Source of the DNA: Halalkalicoccus subterraneus
GTDB taxonomy: Archaea > Halobacteriota > Halobacteria > Halobacteriales > Halalkalicoccaceae
DNA: 64,000 nucleotides
Reading direction: 5' to 3'
NCBI RefSeq assembly: GCF_003697815.1
Contig: NZ_RDQG01000039.1
Span: 23,803 to 87,802 of the forward strand
In this document: piece by piece, positions 53,276 through 62,253 of the stretch
Layout of the letters: each line of letters begins with the position of its first letter
Numbering within the stretch: the stretch's first letter is position 1
Position numbers and translations under genes: made by a program
The notes under the pieces: generated by a model
What the model was told of the DNA's origin: nothing
Seen by the model: the letters and a program-made list of their open reading frames with translations, nothing else
Databases searched by the model: none

Positions 53276-54613
53276 ATGACAGAGAACGACGAGTTGCGAG
53301 ACGAACACGGAATCGAAGGGAATCCGAGACGGGGTCTGGTAATGGCGACGCTGGCCTTCTTCACTGGTCTTACCACGATCGTCTTCTACGGCGTCGCCGG
53401 GCCGACGTTTCAGGAGGCGCTCGGAATCTCGGGTGCTCTACTGGGGATTCTGCTCTCCTCGCCCCACATTAGCAAAGTAGCGCTTCGAGTGCCCTTTGGC
53501 GCGTGGGTTGATGAGATCGGTGCGAAGAAGCCACTGTTGATCCTGTTCGCGATCACCATTACGGGAATAGCCGGCTTGGTCGCTATTCTTGCCCTGTTCT
53601 ATCCCGATAACTTCGGATCGCATCTCTACGTCCCTCTCCTGATCTGTGGGATCCTAGCGGGTGCTGGCGGCGCGACGTTCTCCGTGGGGATTGCCCAGAC
53701 GTCCTACTGGTATCCCGAGGACAAACAGGGATTCGCGATGGGTGCCTTCGGCGGTGCCGGCAACGTCGGTCCGGGTATGATGAACTTCGCTATTCCTGTG
53801 GCAATCGGGATCGGTGGATTGACATTTGCGTACGCGGGCTGGCTTGCGTTCATGGTCGTTGCCGCGGGCCTCTATGCTCTCTATGGCGCGAATCCGTACT
53901 ATTTCCAGTTTCTCAAACGAGGTCTCAACGTTGAGGAAGCGAAAAGTCGCGCCGAGGAGATGGGCCAGGAGGTCTTTCCCTCCGGAGGGACCAAGGAGTC
54001 GCTGAAGAAGTCCTCCACGAACAAGTGGACCTGGGTGCTGGTCTTTCTCTATACCGTCTCCTATGGCGGCGGGTTCACCGCCCTCTCGACGTGGTATCCG
54101 ACCTACTGGAGTGCCTTCCACGGAATGACGCTCACGACGGCCGGACTACTGGCCGCGATTTTCGTTACCTACGGCTCGCTAGTCAGGATTCCCGGCGGGA
54201 GCCTCAGCGACCGCTTCGGCGGCGAGGACGTCGCCTCTGTGAGCTTCGCTATCATGGTGCTGGGTGCGGGCATCGCCACGTTTTCCGAGGCCGTGATCCC
54301 CTCCTTCGTCGGGATGATGGTGCTTGGCACCGGGATGGGCGTGGTCAACGCGGCAGTCTTCGAGCTCGTTCCCAAGTATGTTCCCGAGGCGGTCGGCGGA
54401 GCGTCGGGCTGGATCGGCGGGATCGGCGGTGCCGGGACGCTCACTGTGCTCCCGATTCTCGGTGTGTTCGTCGACGTCTACGGTGAGATCGGCTACGCGC
54501 GCGGATTCGCTGTCATCGCCGTTCTGAGTGCGATCTGTGTCGCGATCTCGATCGCGCTGAAGTTCGTCGGTCCGGACGCTTCGGCGGCCGCCGATGAGTC
54601 GGCGATGCACTGA
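53276..54613 (+). CDS. narK: Nitrate/nitrite transporter, MFS (NarK type)
   Basis: This 445-residue protein has 12 membrane helices. The nitrate signatures GGAGNVGPGMMNFAIP (first half) and WIGGIGGAGTLTVLPILG (second half), and the conserved Arg in SKVALRVPFGAW, mark the NarK family of nitrate/nitrite transporters. It would import nitrate or exchange it for nitrite for respiration or assimilation. No nitrate reductase gene lies in the window, so the enzyme must be encoded elsewhere. Confidence 0.87.
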   Translation: MTENDELRDEHGIEGNPRRGLVMATLAFFTGLTTIVFYGVAGPTFQEALGISGALLGILLSSPHISKVALRVPFGAWVDEIGAKKPLLILFAITITGIAGLVAILALFYPDNFGSHLYVPLLICGILAGAGGATFSVGIAQTSYWYPEDKQGFAMGAFGGAGNVGPGMMNFAIPVAIGIGGLTFAYAGWLAFMVVAAGLYALYGANPYYFQFLKRGLNVEEAKSRAEEMGQEVFPSGGTKESLKKSSTNKWTWVLVFLYTVSYGGGFTALSTWYPTYWSAFHGMTLTTAGLLAAIFVTYGSLVRIPGGSLSDRFGGEDVASVSFAIMVLGAGIATFSEAVIPSFVGMMVLGTGMGVVNAAVFELVPKYVPEAVGGASGWIGGIGGAGTLTVLPILGVFVDVYGEIGYARGFAVIAVLSAICVAISIALKFVGPDASAAADESAMH

Positions 54614-54679
54614 CGTTGATGGGCCGTCGAATTCGGTTAGGGCAGGTCGTTTCGACGACGAGAGACGGATGGTGAGGGG

Positions 54680-55102
54680 TTATCTGGCGATGGTCACTGT
54701 CATTGACGCGTTCCGGATGACCGTTTCGGCGACGCTCCCGACGACGATCCGCGAGAGTCCCGACCGGCCATGGCTGCCCATGATGATATGATCGCTGGCG
54801 TTCTCCTCGGCGTATTCGACGATCACCTCACCTGGTGTGCCAACTTCGAGCGCGGTCTGAACCGTCGCGTCGTAAGCAGCGGCCCGCTCTTGGGCTCGTT
54901 CGAACAGCTCCTCGGCCTCCTCGCGCTGGGCGTCGGTCAGGCTTTCGGCCGCGCTGCCCTGAACGCCCCCGTAGGCCAGCTCCGCTGAACTGAGAACGTT
55001 GAGCACTGTGATCTCAGCGTTCGGATTCTCCTCCAACGCCCGATTGAGCGCGGTCTCGGACTCGTCCGATCCATCGAACGGGACGAGAATCTGTTGGTCC
55101 AT
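54680..55102 (-). CDS. Universal stress protein (UspA type)
   Basis: This 140-residue protein has N-terminal ILVPFDGSDESETAL and C-terminal GSHGRSGLSRIVVGSVAETVIR, with the G-(2)-G-(9)-G-S/T pattern that binds ATP. UspA proteins act under stress and energy limitation. It converges with narK, 66 bases apart. Confidence 0.92.
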   Translation of the reverse strand: MDQQILVPFDGSDESETALNRALEENPNAEITVLNVLSSAELAYGGVQGSAAESLTDAQREEAEELFERAQERAAAYDATVQTALEVGTPGEVIVEYAEENASDHIIMGSHGRSGLSRIVVGSVAETVIRNASMTVTIAR

Positions 55103-55454
55103 GTTGACGTTTATCGTTCGAACGGTAAGAGTCTAGGGCCGTAATGGTAGAGACGTGCATCAATCATTTCGGTTGACTTTTTCGGCTATCGCTTTCCCCT
55201 TTTACTGCGGCTTCTGTGTCTTGGTGTAAGTTTCCGAATGCTGTGAGACTGTTTTTCTGATTTGCTGTAAAGTCAATAGCTGACATCGTATTTCGGCCAT
55301 GGCGGAGTGAGTTAAAACCGATGAGAATTGTTGCCAATGACGTTTTTTATCTATAGTGAAATGTTCCCACAGATTCCATCTCCCTTATGTGCCGGATCCC
55401 GGATTCTCAGGCCATATCAAGGGAGTTTTCAGGGCCGGAACGATTACGATCGGT

Positions 55455-56783
55455 GTGTCCGATCACCCGAACGTCTGTCTCGTTCACTGTCACGACCTCG
55501 GGCGTTACCTCGGCTGCTACGACTTCGACGTCGACACGCCGCGGATCGACTCGTTGGCGTCGAACGGCGCGGTCTTCGAAAATGCCTTCGCCACCGCACC
55601 CCAGTGTTCGCCGAGCCGTGCAAGCCTCCAGACCGGCAGACATCCCCACGAGAACGGGTTGGTTGGACTGGCCCACGACGAACCGACGCTGAACGACGAC
55701 GAGCGTCTCCTGCCGGAGTACCTTTCGGCGGCCGGTTACGAGACCCACCTGTTCGGACTCCAGCACGTTACCGAGCACCCCGACCAACTCGGATTCGACG
55801 TGCTCCACTCCGAGCGACACCTCTCGCCGGACGTTCCGCCCTCGGTCCACGAGACCGACCGTGCCCGGGAGGTGAGCGAGCGGTTCGCCGACCGCCTCGG
55901 GGACGGTGACCTCGCGGACCCCTTCTTCGCCTCGCTCGGTTTCTTCGAACTCCACCGCCTCGAGGCCGACGACGGCCAGTTCCGTTTCGCGGACGACCGC
56001 TACGAGTCGGCCGATCCCGGAGCTGTCGAGACGCTGCCCTATCTTCCCGATGAGCCCGGAATCCGACGCGATCTCGCTGACGCCCAGGGGATGGTGCGGG
56101 CAATCGATCGCGGCGTCGGGCGAGTCCTCGACGCACTGGAGGACACCGGGATCAGAGAGGAGACGCTCGTGGTCTTTACGACCGAACACGGACTAGCGAT
56201 GCCCCGCGCGAAGGGCTCGGTCTACGATCCCGGCATCGAGATCGCGCTGCTTGCGTCCCTACCGGGAACGATCGAGCCTGGGATGCGCCACGATGAGATG
56301 ATCAGCAACGTCGACGTGCTGCCGACGCTCCTCGATCTCGTTGACGAGGAGGTCCCTGGGCAGGTCTCAGGACGGAGCTTTCTCCCCTTGCTGCGTGGAA
56401 AGGAGCATGACGCCCGCGAGCGCCTGTTCGCGGGGATGACATGGCACGACGCCTACAACCCGGTACGCACGATCCGTACTCGCCGGTTCAAGTATGTCCG
56501 CAACTTCTGGCAGCTGCCCGAAGTCTATCTCCCCCACGACGTTAGCCATAGTCCCGCAGGCGAGGAGGTCCGCGACGAGTTCGAACAGCTCGACCGTCCC
56601 TACGAGGAACTCTACGATCTCGATGTCGATCCCCACGAACGCGAGAACGTCGCTGGTGAGGCGGAATATGAGGGGACGACCGAGCGCCTGCGCGAGGAAC
56701 TCCAAGAGTGGATGGAGGCTACTGACGATCCGCTGCTCTCGGGGTCGGTTCCACCGGGTGACTTCGAAGCGATGATGGCATAG
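55455..56783 (+). CDS. Sulfatase (alkaline phosphatase superfamily)
   Basis: The active-site signature CSPSRASLQTGRH carries the Cys that becomes formylglycine. A metal site is given by VHCHDLGRYLG at the start and a second metal-binding segment by TTEHGLAMPRAKGSVYD. From GTG 55455 it is about 442 residues, near the usual arylsulfatase/sulfohydrolase length; the frame can be opened to 55356. There is no signal peptide, so it acts in the cytoplasm or needs another route. The substrate may be a sulfated sugar from an exopolysaccharide. A formylglycine-generating enzyme is not encoded here. Confidence 0.8.
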   Translation: MSDHPNVCLVHCHDLGRYLGCYDFDVDTPRIDSLASNGAVFENAFATAPQCSPSRASLQTGRHPHENGLVGLAHDEPTLNDDERLLPEYLSAAGYETHLFGLQHVTEHPDQLGFDVLHSERHLSPDVPPSVHETDRAREVSERFADRLGDGDLADPFFASLGFFELHRLEADDGQFRFADDRYESADPGAVETLPYLPDEPGIRRDLADAQGMVRAIDRGVGRVLDALEDTGIREETLVVFTTEHGLAMPRAKGSVYDPGIEIALLASLPGTIEPGMRHDEMISNVDVLPTLLDLVDEEVPGQVSGRSFLPLLRGKEHDARERLFAGMTWHDAYNPVRTIRTRRFKYVRNFWQLPEVYLPHDVSHSPAGEEVRDEFEQLDRPYEELYDLDVDPHERENVAGEAEYEGTTERLREELQEWMEATDDPLLSGSVPPGDFEAMMA

Positions 56784-56963
56784 TCGCCGAGTTGAGACCG
56801 AAGTCGAGGGGGATATCCAGTTGGTCCGTCATCCGCCCATATGCGTGCTTTTGGGTCGCCTACGACGGCCCTTCCTCCCATGGCTTCCAGCGCCAGCCGG
56901 CGTCGAAACCGTTGAGGGGGCGCTATCCCGTGCACTCGGCCGTCTCGGCGTTACGATGACCTC

Positions 56964-57440
56964 TTGTGCCCGATTGTCGATGTCAACCGGTCTCAAGGAT
57001 GGATGCTCATGGAACATTGCGACGACCTCGGTGCATTACCGGCTGATCACCCATATGATGACCTCGAGGTTCGGAACTCATACCACGCGAATCGCTACAT
57101 AGGTCGTCGGCTTCGCGAGAGAGGCTGGTTGCCGTCGTCTACGAAACGAATGGATGTAGAGGGGATGGTTCTTGATGGTCGCCTTGTCGCCGTCGATTAC
57201 GAAATGGTGTATCACGAAGAGTGGATGTTTGACCCGTTGTGCTGGCGCTGGTCGAAGTTTCTCCGCCGGGATACTCCCTATACTGCTGCGACTAATCTCG
57301 AAATCACTGAGCGCGATCATTCCGGTAGGGTATTTTCACGCCACCGAAGATTGGTTGAGGAAATGCACTACTCAACAATTCTGTCGCGTAAATCGATTGA
57401 AAACCTAGGACGGAAACCAAAGCGGAGAGCTCGTCATTAG
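56964..57440 (+). CDS. Kinase-like C-lobe protein, probably N-terminally truncated
   Basis: This frame of about 158 residues starts with TTG. Coding reads on upstream in the same frame as RRYDDLLCPIV until a stop at about 56914. GWMLMEHCDDLG looks like a kinase hinge and DVEGMVLDGRLVAVDYEMVY like a metal-binding Asp region of an aminoglycoside-phosphotransferase-like fold. The N-lobe and its Lys are missing. A decayed or truncated gene is likely, but intactness cannot be settled. Confidence 0.35.
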   Translation: MCPIVDVNRSQGWMLMEHCDDLGALPADHPYDDLEVRNSYHANRYIGRRLRERGWLPSSTKRMDVEGMVLDGRLVAVDYEMVYHEEWMFDPLCWRWSKFLRRDTPYTAATNLEITERDHSGRVFSRHRRLVEEMHYSTILSRKSIENLGRKPKRRARH

Positions 57441-57449
57441 CTACAGCTA

Positions 57450-57959
57450 TCAATGCGAGTATGTGCCCGTTGCCGTTGGCTTCTCGCTTGATGCGACCTC
57501 TATCTGCTCTCCAGCTGGTTTTCTTGCTTCGAGCGCAGCAAGTCCATCGTAGATCGTACGAACTTCTTCGCTAGTCCTATGCGGATAGACCGCCTGGACC
57601 GTTGTATCGTTATAGACCGCTAGACAGAGTAGCGGTAGTGTGGTGTAGGTGCCATCTTCGGTGTTGCCATCATCACTTGATTTGGTGTCAGAGCGCCCAA
57701 AAGCGGGACTAAGGGTACAATTATGGATATCTTCCCATTGTTCGAACTCGGAGAGTAGTTTTCGTGTTCCGGTGGGATCTCGATCGTTCGAAACGGACAT
57801 CCCCATTGACGATCCCCAAGTGTCAATATCAAGGTCAGCGATTATTCCTTCCGTCTTGAACTCTTGAAGCTGGTCGATAACGTCGGAGTGGATTGGACTG
57901 ATTCCTCTAGGGACGAGTGTTCGCAGCCGTACGACAGCACGAGGCACAGTAGCGGTCAT
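57450..57959 (-). CDS. Hypothetical partner of an HTH protein
   Basis: This 169-residue protein (VVRLRTLVPRGISPIHSDVID) has a small alpha/beta domain and an acidic Ser-rich loop near 85-105. A matching type is common in haloarchaea, encoded directly after an HTH gene. Here its start overlaps the stop of the HTH gene by four bases. The function is unknown; it may sense a ligand for the HTH partner. Confidence 0.6.
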   Translation of the reverse strand: MTATVPRAVVRLRTLVPRGISPIHSDVIDQLQEFKTEGIIADLDIDTWGSSMGMSVSNDRDPTGTRKLLSEFEQWEDIHNCTLSPAFGRSDTKSSDDGNTEDGTYTTLPLLCLAVYNDTTVQAVYPHRTSEEVRTIYDGLAALEARKPAGEQIEVASSEKPTATGTYSH

Positions 57960-58222
57960 GATCTTAGCTCGCTTATCGAGTGGTTCTGACAGCTGTATCT
58001 GCCCTCGGACTGGGTGACGAGATCCGCGGCGATGAGTGTATTTAAGATTGGGTACAGCGTCAGCTTTTCAACATTGAGCGCTACGTGGAGTTCGTCGATC
58101 GTTGTTGACTCACTGCTCGATAAGTACACGTACACGAGCTTTGAGGTACTTGAGTCCAAACTAGGTGGTACTGGCTCGACAGTCGCTTCGGACTGGTCGG
58201 AAATGGGCTGTTGGGAATTCAT
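57956..58222 (-). CDS. Small winged-helix protein
   Basis: This 88-residue protein has an HTH (TTIDELHVALNVEKLTLYPILNTLIAADLVTQSEGRYSC) of the MarR/ArsR-like kind. Its stop overlaps the next gene (ATGA), so they form a two-gene unit. It probably regulates its own operon. Confidence 0.65.
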   Translation of the reverse strand: MNSQQPISDQSEATVEPVPPSLDSSTSKLVYVYLSSSESTTIDELHVALNVEKLTLYPILNTLIAADLVTQSEGRYSCQNHSISELRS

Positions 58223-58509
58223 GACGTTGGAATTTGAGTGGCGTTGTACAGGCTGGTTCGACGGGGTTGGGTCCTACCCCCGTCTCGACTATACTCTTGA
58301 GCGATGATCACTTAGAATCTTATAATATCCAACATTATTGGGATAGAGCAGTCAGCTACGCTCCGGAGAGAGCAATAGCGTTTGGAAGACACTGTAATGC
58401 CCTTTTTCAGTACGGTGGTTGTAACGGACGACTCTGAACTACTCAACCTAGCAAATTCTCATGGTCAGCTCCTCACAGGCATCGTTTGACCTTATCGGCG
58501 TCTATACGC
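58223..58509. other. Intergenic region
   Basis: About 290 bases between two HTH genes on the minus strand. No repeat or gene was recognised. Confidence 0.3.
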
Positions 58510-58791
58510 TCAGGACTCTTCAACAACGGCGTGCCCTTCTTCGGTCAGCGTGTAGAGTGTCGCTGGAATCCCTGTTTCATGTTCGCCAACGTACTGGGTT
58601 CCCACAGGCGTGATGAGATTCCACGAGTCAAGAATTGAGAGCTGATAGTGCTTACTTCCGTCTGGGATCTCGGCATGGTCTCGGATTTCACTTGAGCGCA
58701 GTTCGTCATGTTCAGCAAGCACTTCGAGAATCCGATAGCGATCGTCTGTCAGCGCAGCCTGGAGTTCTTCATCGGTCGTCGGTTTTTGCAT
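58510..58791 (-). CDS. Winged-helix regulator
   Basis: This 93-residue protein has DRYRILEVLAEHDELRSSEI, then a wing TLYTLTEEGHAVVEE. HTH domains of this size act as homodimers. No partner gene is adjacent. Confidence 0.65.
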   Translation of the reverse strand: MQKPTTDEELQAALTDDRYRILEVLAEHDELRSSEIRDHAEIPDGSKHYQLSILDSWNLITPVGTQYVGEHETGIPATLYTLTEEGHAVVEES

Positions 58792-59091
58792 ACTGATCTA
58801 CTTGAAGACGGTGTAGTTCGATTCTAGTCAGTTGCTGCAGATAAGGGACGGCGATATAATTAGTATTTCCTCTTTAATCGTGTATGTAGTCAGCTACTCA
58901 AGTAAAAGTGAAGCGGACAGCGGTTCAACTATCACTATCAGGAGATTTTGTTCGACGAAGTACAGCATCTCTGAGACTAATCCTGCTTCTTATCATCGGT
59001 GCTGAGAGAAGCTAGCTAGTCCAGTGAGTGGTGGAAACCATCGATTTAGCAGGACAACCAATGGAGCCAGAGTGAGAGTAGTTGGTTGAGC
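58792..59091. other. Intergenic region
   Basis: About 300 bases with no gene, before the nitroreductase stop. No structure was recognised. Confidence 0.3.
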
Positions 59092-59832
59092 TTAGTACTG
59101 CTCGCGGTGGAGGACATCGCTGACATCGCGCCGGGGAAGACGATCGGGCTCGTCGCCACCGCTCGGACCAACTGCGATGAGCATGACTGGTATCTTGTCC
59201 TCAGGGAGTCCAAGGAACTCGGCGAGACCGTCGGTATCGAACCCAATCATGGGTGTGGCCGTGAGTCCACGAGCGTGTGCAGAGAGCAGAAGGTTTTCAG
59301 CGGCTAAGCTCGCATTCCGGATACCGTAGTCACGGCCCATACGGTCGTCGGCGTACATTCCGACGGTCTGGTCTTTGGTCTGGTTGGCTGCCTCCTCGTC
59401 CATGCGCCCAGCCTCAAACCACTCGTTGAACACCCGATCTGCTGTCTCAGGTGCAGTATGACCCACGACGAGAATAGCTGTCCCTGCTTCTCGGATGTGC
59501 TCTTGGCCATAGGCAAGCTCAACAACCTTATCGATTCGGTCGGCTTCCTGAACAGCAACAAATTCCCATGGTTGAAGATTATACGAAGAGGGAGCGAGCG
59601 TGGCATCCCTGATTAATTCCTCAAGTGTCTGCTCATCAAGATCAGTATCGGAGTCAAAATTGTGCCCTGATCGTCGCGTCCGGATGGCTTCGAGTGTCGC
59701 TGGGAACGTTGCGTCAGCTGCACTATTTCGTTGATCATTATCGGTACTACCTTCGTCAGTTTCGGTCTGAGATTGCACTCTATTCGATAGTTTGACTCTA
59801 AGGGAATATATGCTCGCTAACACTCTCGACAC
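59092..59832 (-). CDS. Nitroreductase family protein
   Basis: This 246-residue protein has the FMN-binding start EAIRTRRSGHNFDSD (about 48-62), LAPSSYNLQPWEFVAV and a C-terminal MIGFDTDGLAEFLGLPEDKIPVMLIAVG. It is an NAD(P)H-dependent oxidoreductase of nitro or quinone compounds. An N-terminal extension of about 45 residues is Ser/Asp-rich, so the real start may be further in, for example at about residue 45, but no clear signal decides this. Confidence 0.85.
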   Translation of the reverse strand: MSRVLASIYSLRVKLSNRVQSQTETDEGSTDNDQRNSAADATFPATLEAIRTRRSGHNFDSDTDLDEQTLEELIRDATLAPSSYNLQPWEFVAVQEADRIDKVVELAYGQEHIREAGTAILVVGHTAPETADRVFNEWFEAGRMDEEAANQTKDQTVGMYADDRMGRDYGIRNASLAAENLLLSAHARGLTATPMIGFDTDGLAEFLGLPEDKIPVMLIAVGPSGGDEPDRLPRRDVSDVLHREQY

Positions 59833-59836
59833 GTGG

Positions 59837-59968
59837 TTACACTGGTGTTATGAGCGAATGGAATTCTTCGGCTATCCAGATCGTGAAGCCAGCATCCTTT
59901 CCAGCTGACTCAGTGAGCCGCTTGCCAGGATGATTATGATCCGTCGCTTGATGCTGGTTTTCGATCAT
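59837..59968 (-). pseudogene. Remnant of a DUF4268-like nuclease-type protein
   Basis: The minus strand reads IENQHQATDHNHPGKRL and DAGFTIWIAEEFHSL, matching the segment VIENQLEKTDHDHLGKLL...VIWIAPEF of DUF4268/PD-(D/E)XK-like proteins, which often act with restriction or defence loci. Both flanks are lost; the nitroreductase starts four bases away. No functional protein is expected. Confidence 0.45.
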
Positions 59969-60131
59969 GACGGGCGACCGGTGTTCATTACAATGCCAAC
60001 GATATCGGTAGAGGGACTGCCGACCGCTTCCTCACGAGAGACGTCTTCCAAGACGATTTCAGGCACACACGGGATGTTATAACATAATGCATGTGAAAAA
60101 CTACCCTCTGTGGACGGAGAAATGCCAGTAG

Positions 60132-61136
60132 CTAATCGGCACGCAAGTCATCAAATTTGGCGGCTGCGGCGCCTGAGTCGATTGCTGTGCGGGCTTGAGC
60201 GACACCTGCTTCCAACGAGTCGGCGAGACCAGCGACGTATATCGTCGCCCCTGCGTTTGCGAGGATTACGTCTTGTTTCGCGCCCGTCTCAACGCCGGTG
60301 ACAATACGTTCGAGATTGGCCGCATTTTCTTCGGGCGTCCCGCCGCCGATTGCCTCGATATCGTGTGCCTCGACACCGAGATCTTCGGGCTCGATCCGAT
60401 ATCGGTCGATATGGCTACCCGATACTTCGGCGACGATCGTTTCGTCGTGTACAGTAATTTCGTCCAGCCCTGCCCCGTGTACGACCAGAGCATGGTCAAC
60501 GGCCAATCGAGCGAGCACGTCAGCTACGACTGGTACAAGATCCGGGTCGTAAACACCGACCAATTGTGCTTCCGCGCCGGCGGGATTCGTTAGTGGACCA
60601 AGGATGTTGAAAACCGTGCGGACACCGAGTTCCTGCCGGGGGCCGATCATTCGCTTCATGGCCGGGTTGAATGTGGGTGCGAGCAGAAACCCGATCCCGT
60701 CCGCTTCGATCATCGTCTCTACTCCCCGTGGTTCGGCGTCAATATCGACCCCCGCGGCTTGGAGGACATCGGCACTGCCAGAGGATGAAGACACCGAGTA
60801 ATTCCCGTGTTTCGCGACCGCCACACCCGCACCGGCTGCAACAATTGCACTCGTCGTCGAGATATTGATTGTATCGTAGTCATCTCCGCCCGTCCCACAG
60901 GTGTCGACCAGCGGGGAGCGGTCGGGGTCAATTGTCCGCATTACGTCGCGCATCCCTCGCGCAAATCCCGCAATCTCGGCTCCTGTTTCACCCTTCGTCC
61001 GGAGGGCAGCGAGCAATGCACCGATCTGTGTCTCGGTTGCTTCCTCGAAAAGGAGGTGTGTCACCTCGCGAGTCGTCTCGGCATCAAGGTCCACACCCTC
61101 GCAGACGCGAGCAATATGATGTACAATTTTGTCCAT
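60132..61136 (-). CDS. trpD: Anthranilate phosphoribosyltransferase
   Basis: This 334-residue enzyme is full length. The PRPP-binding glycine-rich CGTGGDDYDTINIST is near residues 80-94, and KHGNYSVSSSSGSADVLQ is the conserved second motif. VFNILGPLTNPAGA completes the anthranilate site. It catalyses the second step of tryptophan synthesis. It stands alone here with no other trp gene, so it may be a second copy of the chromosomal trpD or part of a different pathway. Confidence 0.9.
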   Translation of the reverse strand: MDKIVHHIARVCEGVDLDAETTREVTHLLFEEATETQIGALLAALRTKGETGAEIAGFARGMRDVMRTIDPDRSPLVDTCGTGGDDYDTINISTTSAIVAAGAGVAVAKHGNYSVSSSSGSADVLQAAGVDIDAEPRGVETMIEADGIGFLLAPTFNPAMKRMIGPRQELGVRTVFNILGPLTNPAGAEAQLVGVYDPDLVPVVADVLARLAVDHALVVHGAGLDEITVHDETIVAEVSGSHIDRYRIEPEDLGVEAHDIEAIGGGTPEENAANLERIVTGVETGAKQDVILANAGATIYVAGLADSLEAGVAQARTAIDSGAAAAKFDDLRAD

Positions 61137-61368
61137 TAGTGTATTTTATAGTACAAGGAAGGATACTGGATCATATCAATCTACCGCTATCGACTGGTTA
61201 GATTATCGCTCGACAGTAATAGCGCTTCTCCGGCAGAATTCCATCGATGTACCGACCTTCTTCTATGAATGGCTACCGCAACCGATTGATTATCCGGCAG
61301 AGAAGACTGCTCGAGTCATACTGCGGTTCATGTATCTCTAACAATGCACTCAGTGTTAGTTTCAGTAC

Positions 61369-62001
61369 TTATGTTGTTGGGAGCGACCAACCGTAGACGA
61401 GTGCACCGATTCGAGTTCCAATCACTGTCACTGCACACACGACTGTGGCGATTCCGTTCGAACCACCAGTAGTGACGACAACCCAGTATGCGCTGCCACC
61501 TAGTACCGCGCAGCTGGCGTAGAAATCGTCGAGCAAGATAAACGGTGACCGATCCAGTAGGATATCGGCAACGGCACCCCCTCCCGCGGCGTTGATTGTC
61601 GCAATCGCAACGACACCGAACGCTGGAATACCGGCCTGCGTTGCAACAATGGCGCCTGTCGTCGTAAATGCAGCGAGCCCGATCGCATCTGAGAGTAATG
61701 TCAGTGGATGCGTGTCGGCTGACTCAAGTACAGCACTCACCCCGATCGCCAGCCCAACACCGAACAAGCCGAGACCGATCTCAACGGGTGAACTGAGTGT
61801 AAGCGGAACCCGGTTAACGAGGATGTCACGGGTCATCCCGCCAGCGAATGCTGTGGCGAGGCCGACCACTGTGACCCCGAACATATCGAACTCTTCGCGT
61901 ATCGCTTTGGTCGCGCCAACCAGTGCGAACGCGATGAGTCCGATCGTGTTCATCACGGCGAATGGATCAACGAACAGTGCGTCGACGATATCCTGTGTCA
62001 C
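61369..62001 (-). CDS. TRIC-type cation channel (UPF0126)
   Basis: This 210-residue protein has seven hydrophobic segments and two repeats of the glycine-rich UPF0126 motif: GLATAFAGGMTRDILVNRVP and ATINAAGGGAVADILLDRSP. Prokaryotic TRIC-family proteins form homotrimeric monovalent cation channels. It is alone in its unit. Confidence 0.8.
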   Translation of the reverse strand: MTQDIVDALFVDPFAVMNTIGLIAFALVGATKAIREEFDMFGVTVVGLATAFAGGMTRDILVNRVPLTLSSPVEIGLGLFGVGLAIGVSAVLESADTHPLTLLSDAIGLAAFTTTGAIVATQAGIPAFGVVAIATINAAGGGAVADILLDRSPFILLDDFYASCAVLGGSAYWVVVTTGGSNGIATVVCAVTVIGTRIGALVYGWSLPTT

Positions 62002-62253
62002 TGATTCAAGGCAGGATAACGAGTTTGATGAGCGCTTCGTCTCCGGCTCTCTCTGCCTCGCTAACGCGTCACGCCTCTCACTCTATTTCAGAGTGATCAC
62101 CACCATGAGTGTAGTTCCATGGACATTGCTGCTAGACTAGGTGATTTGGGATAGGCGGAATCCGTTTGATTGGTAGCTGGAGTTCCGCTGGACACAAAAA
62201 CAGGAGAGCACAAATGGTAGCGTTTCGAATTCCAATCGGATCGTGAGCATTAC

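Noticed and set aside
61129..61341. 70-codon plus-strand frame upstream of trpD
   Set aside because: It overlaps the trpD start region and has no family resemblance or start context.
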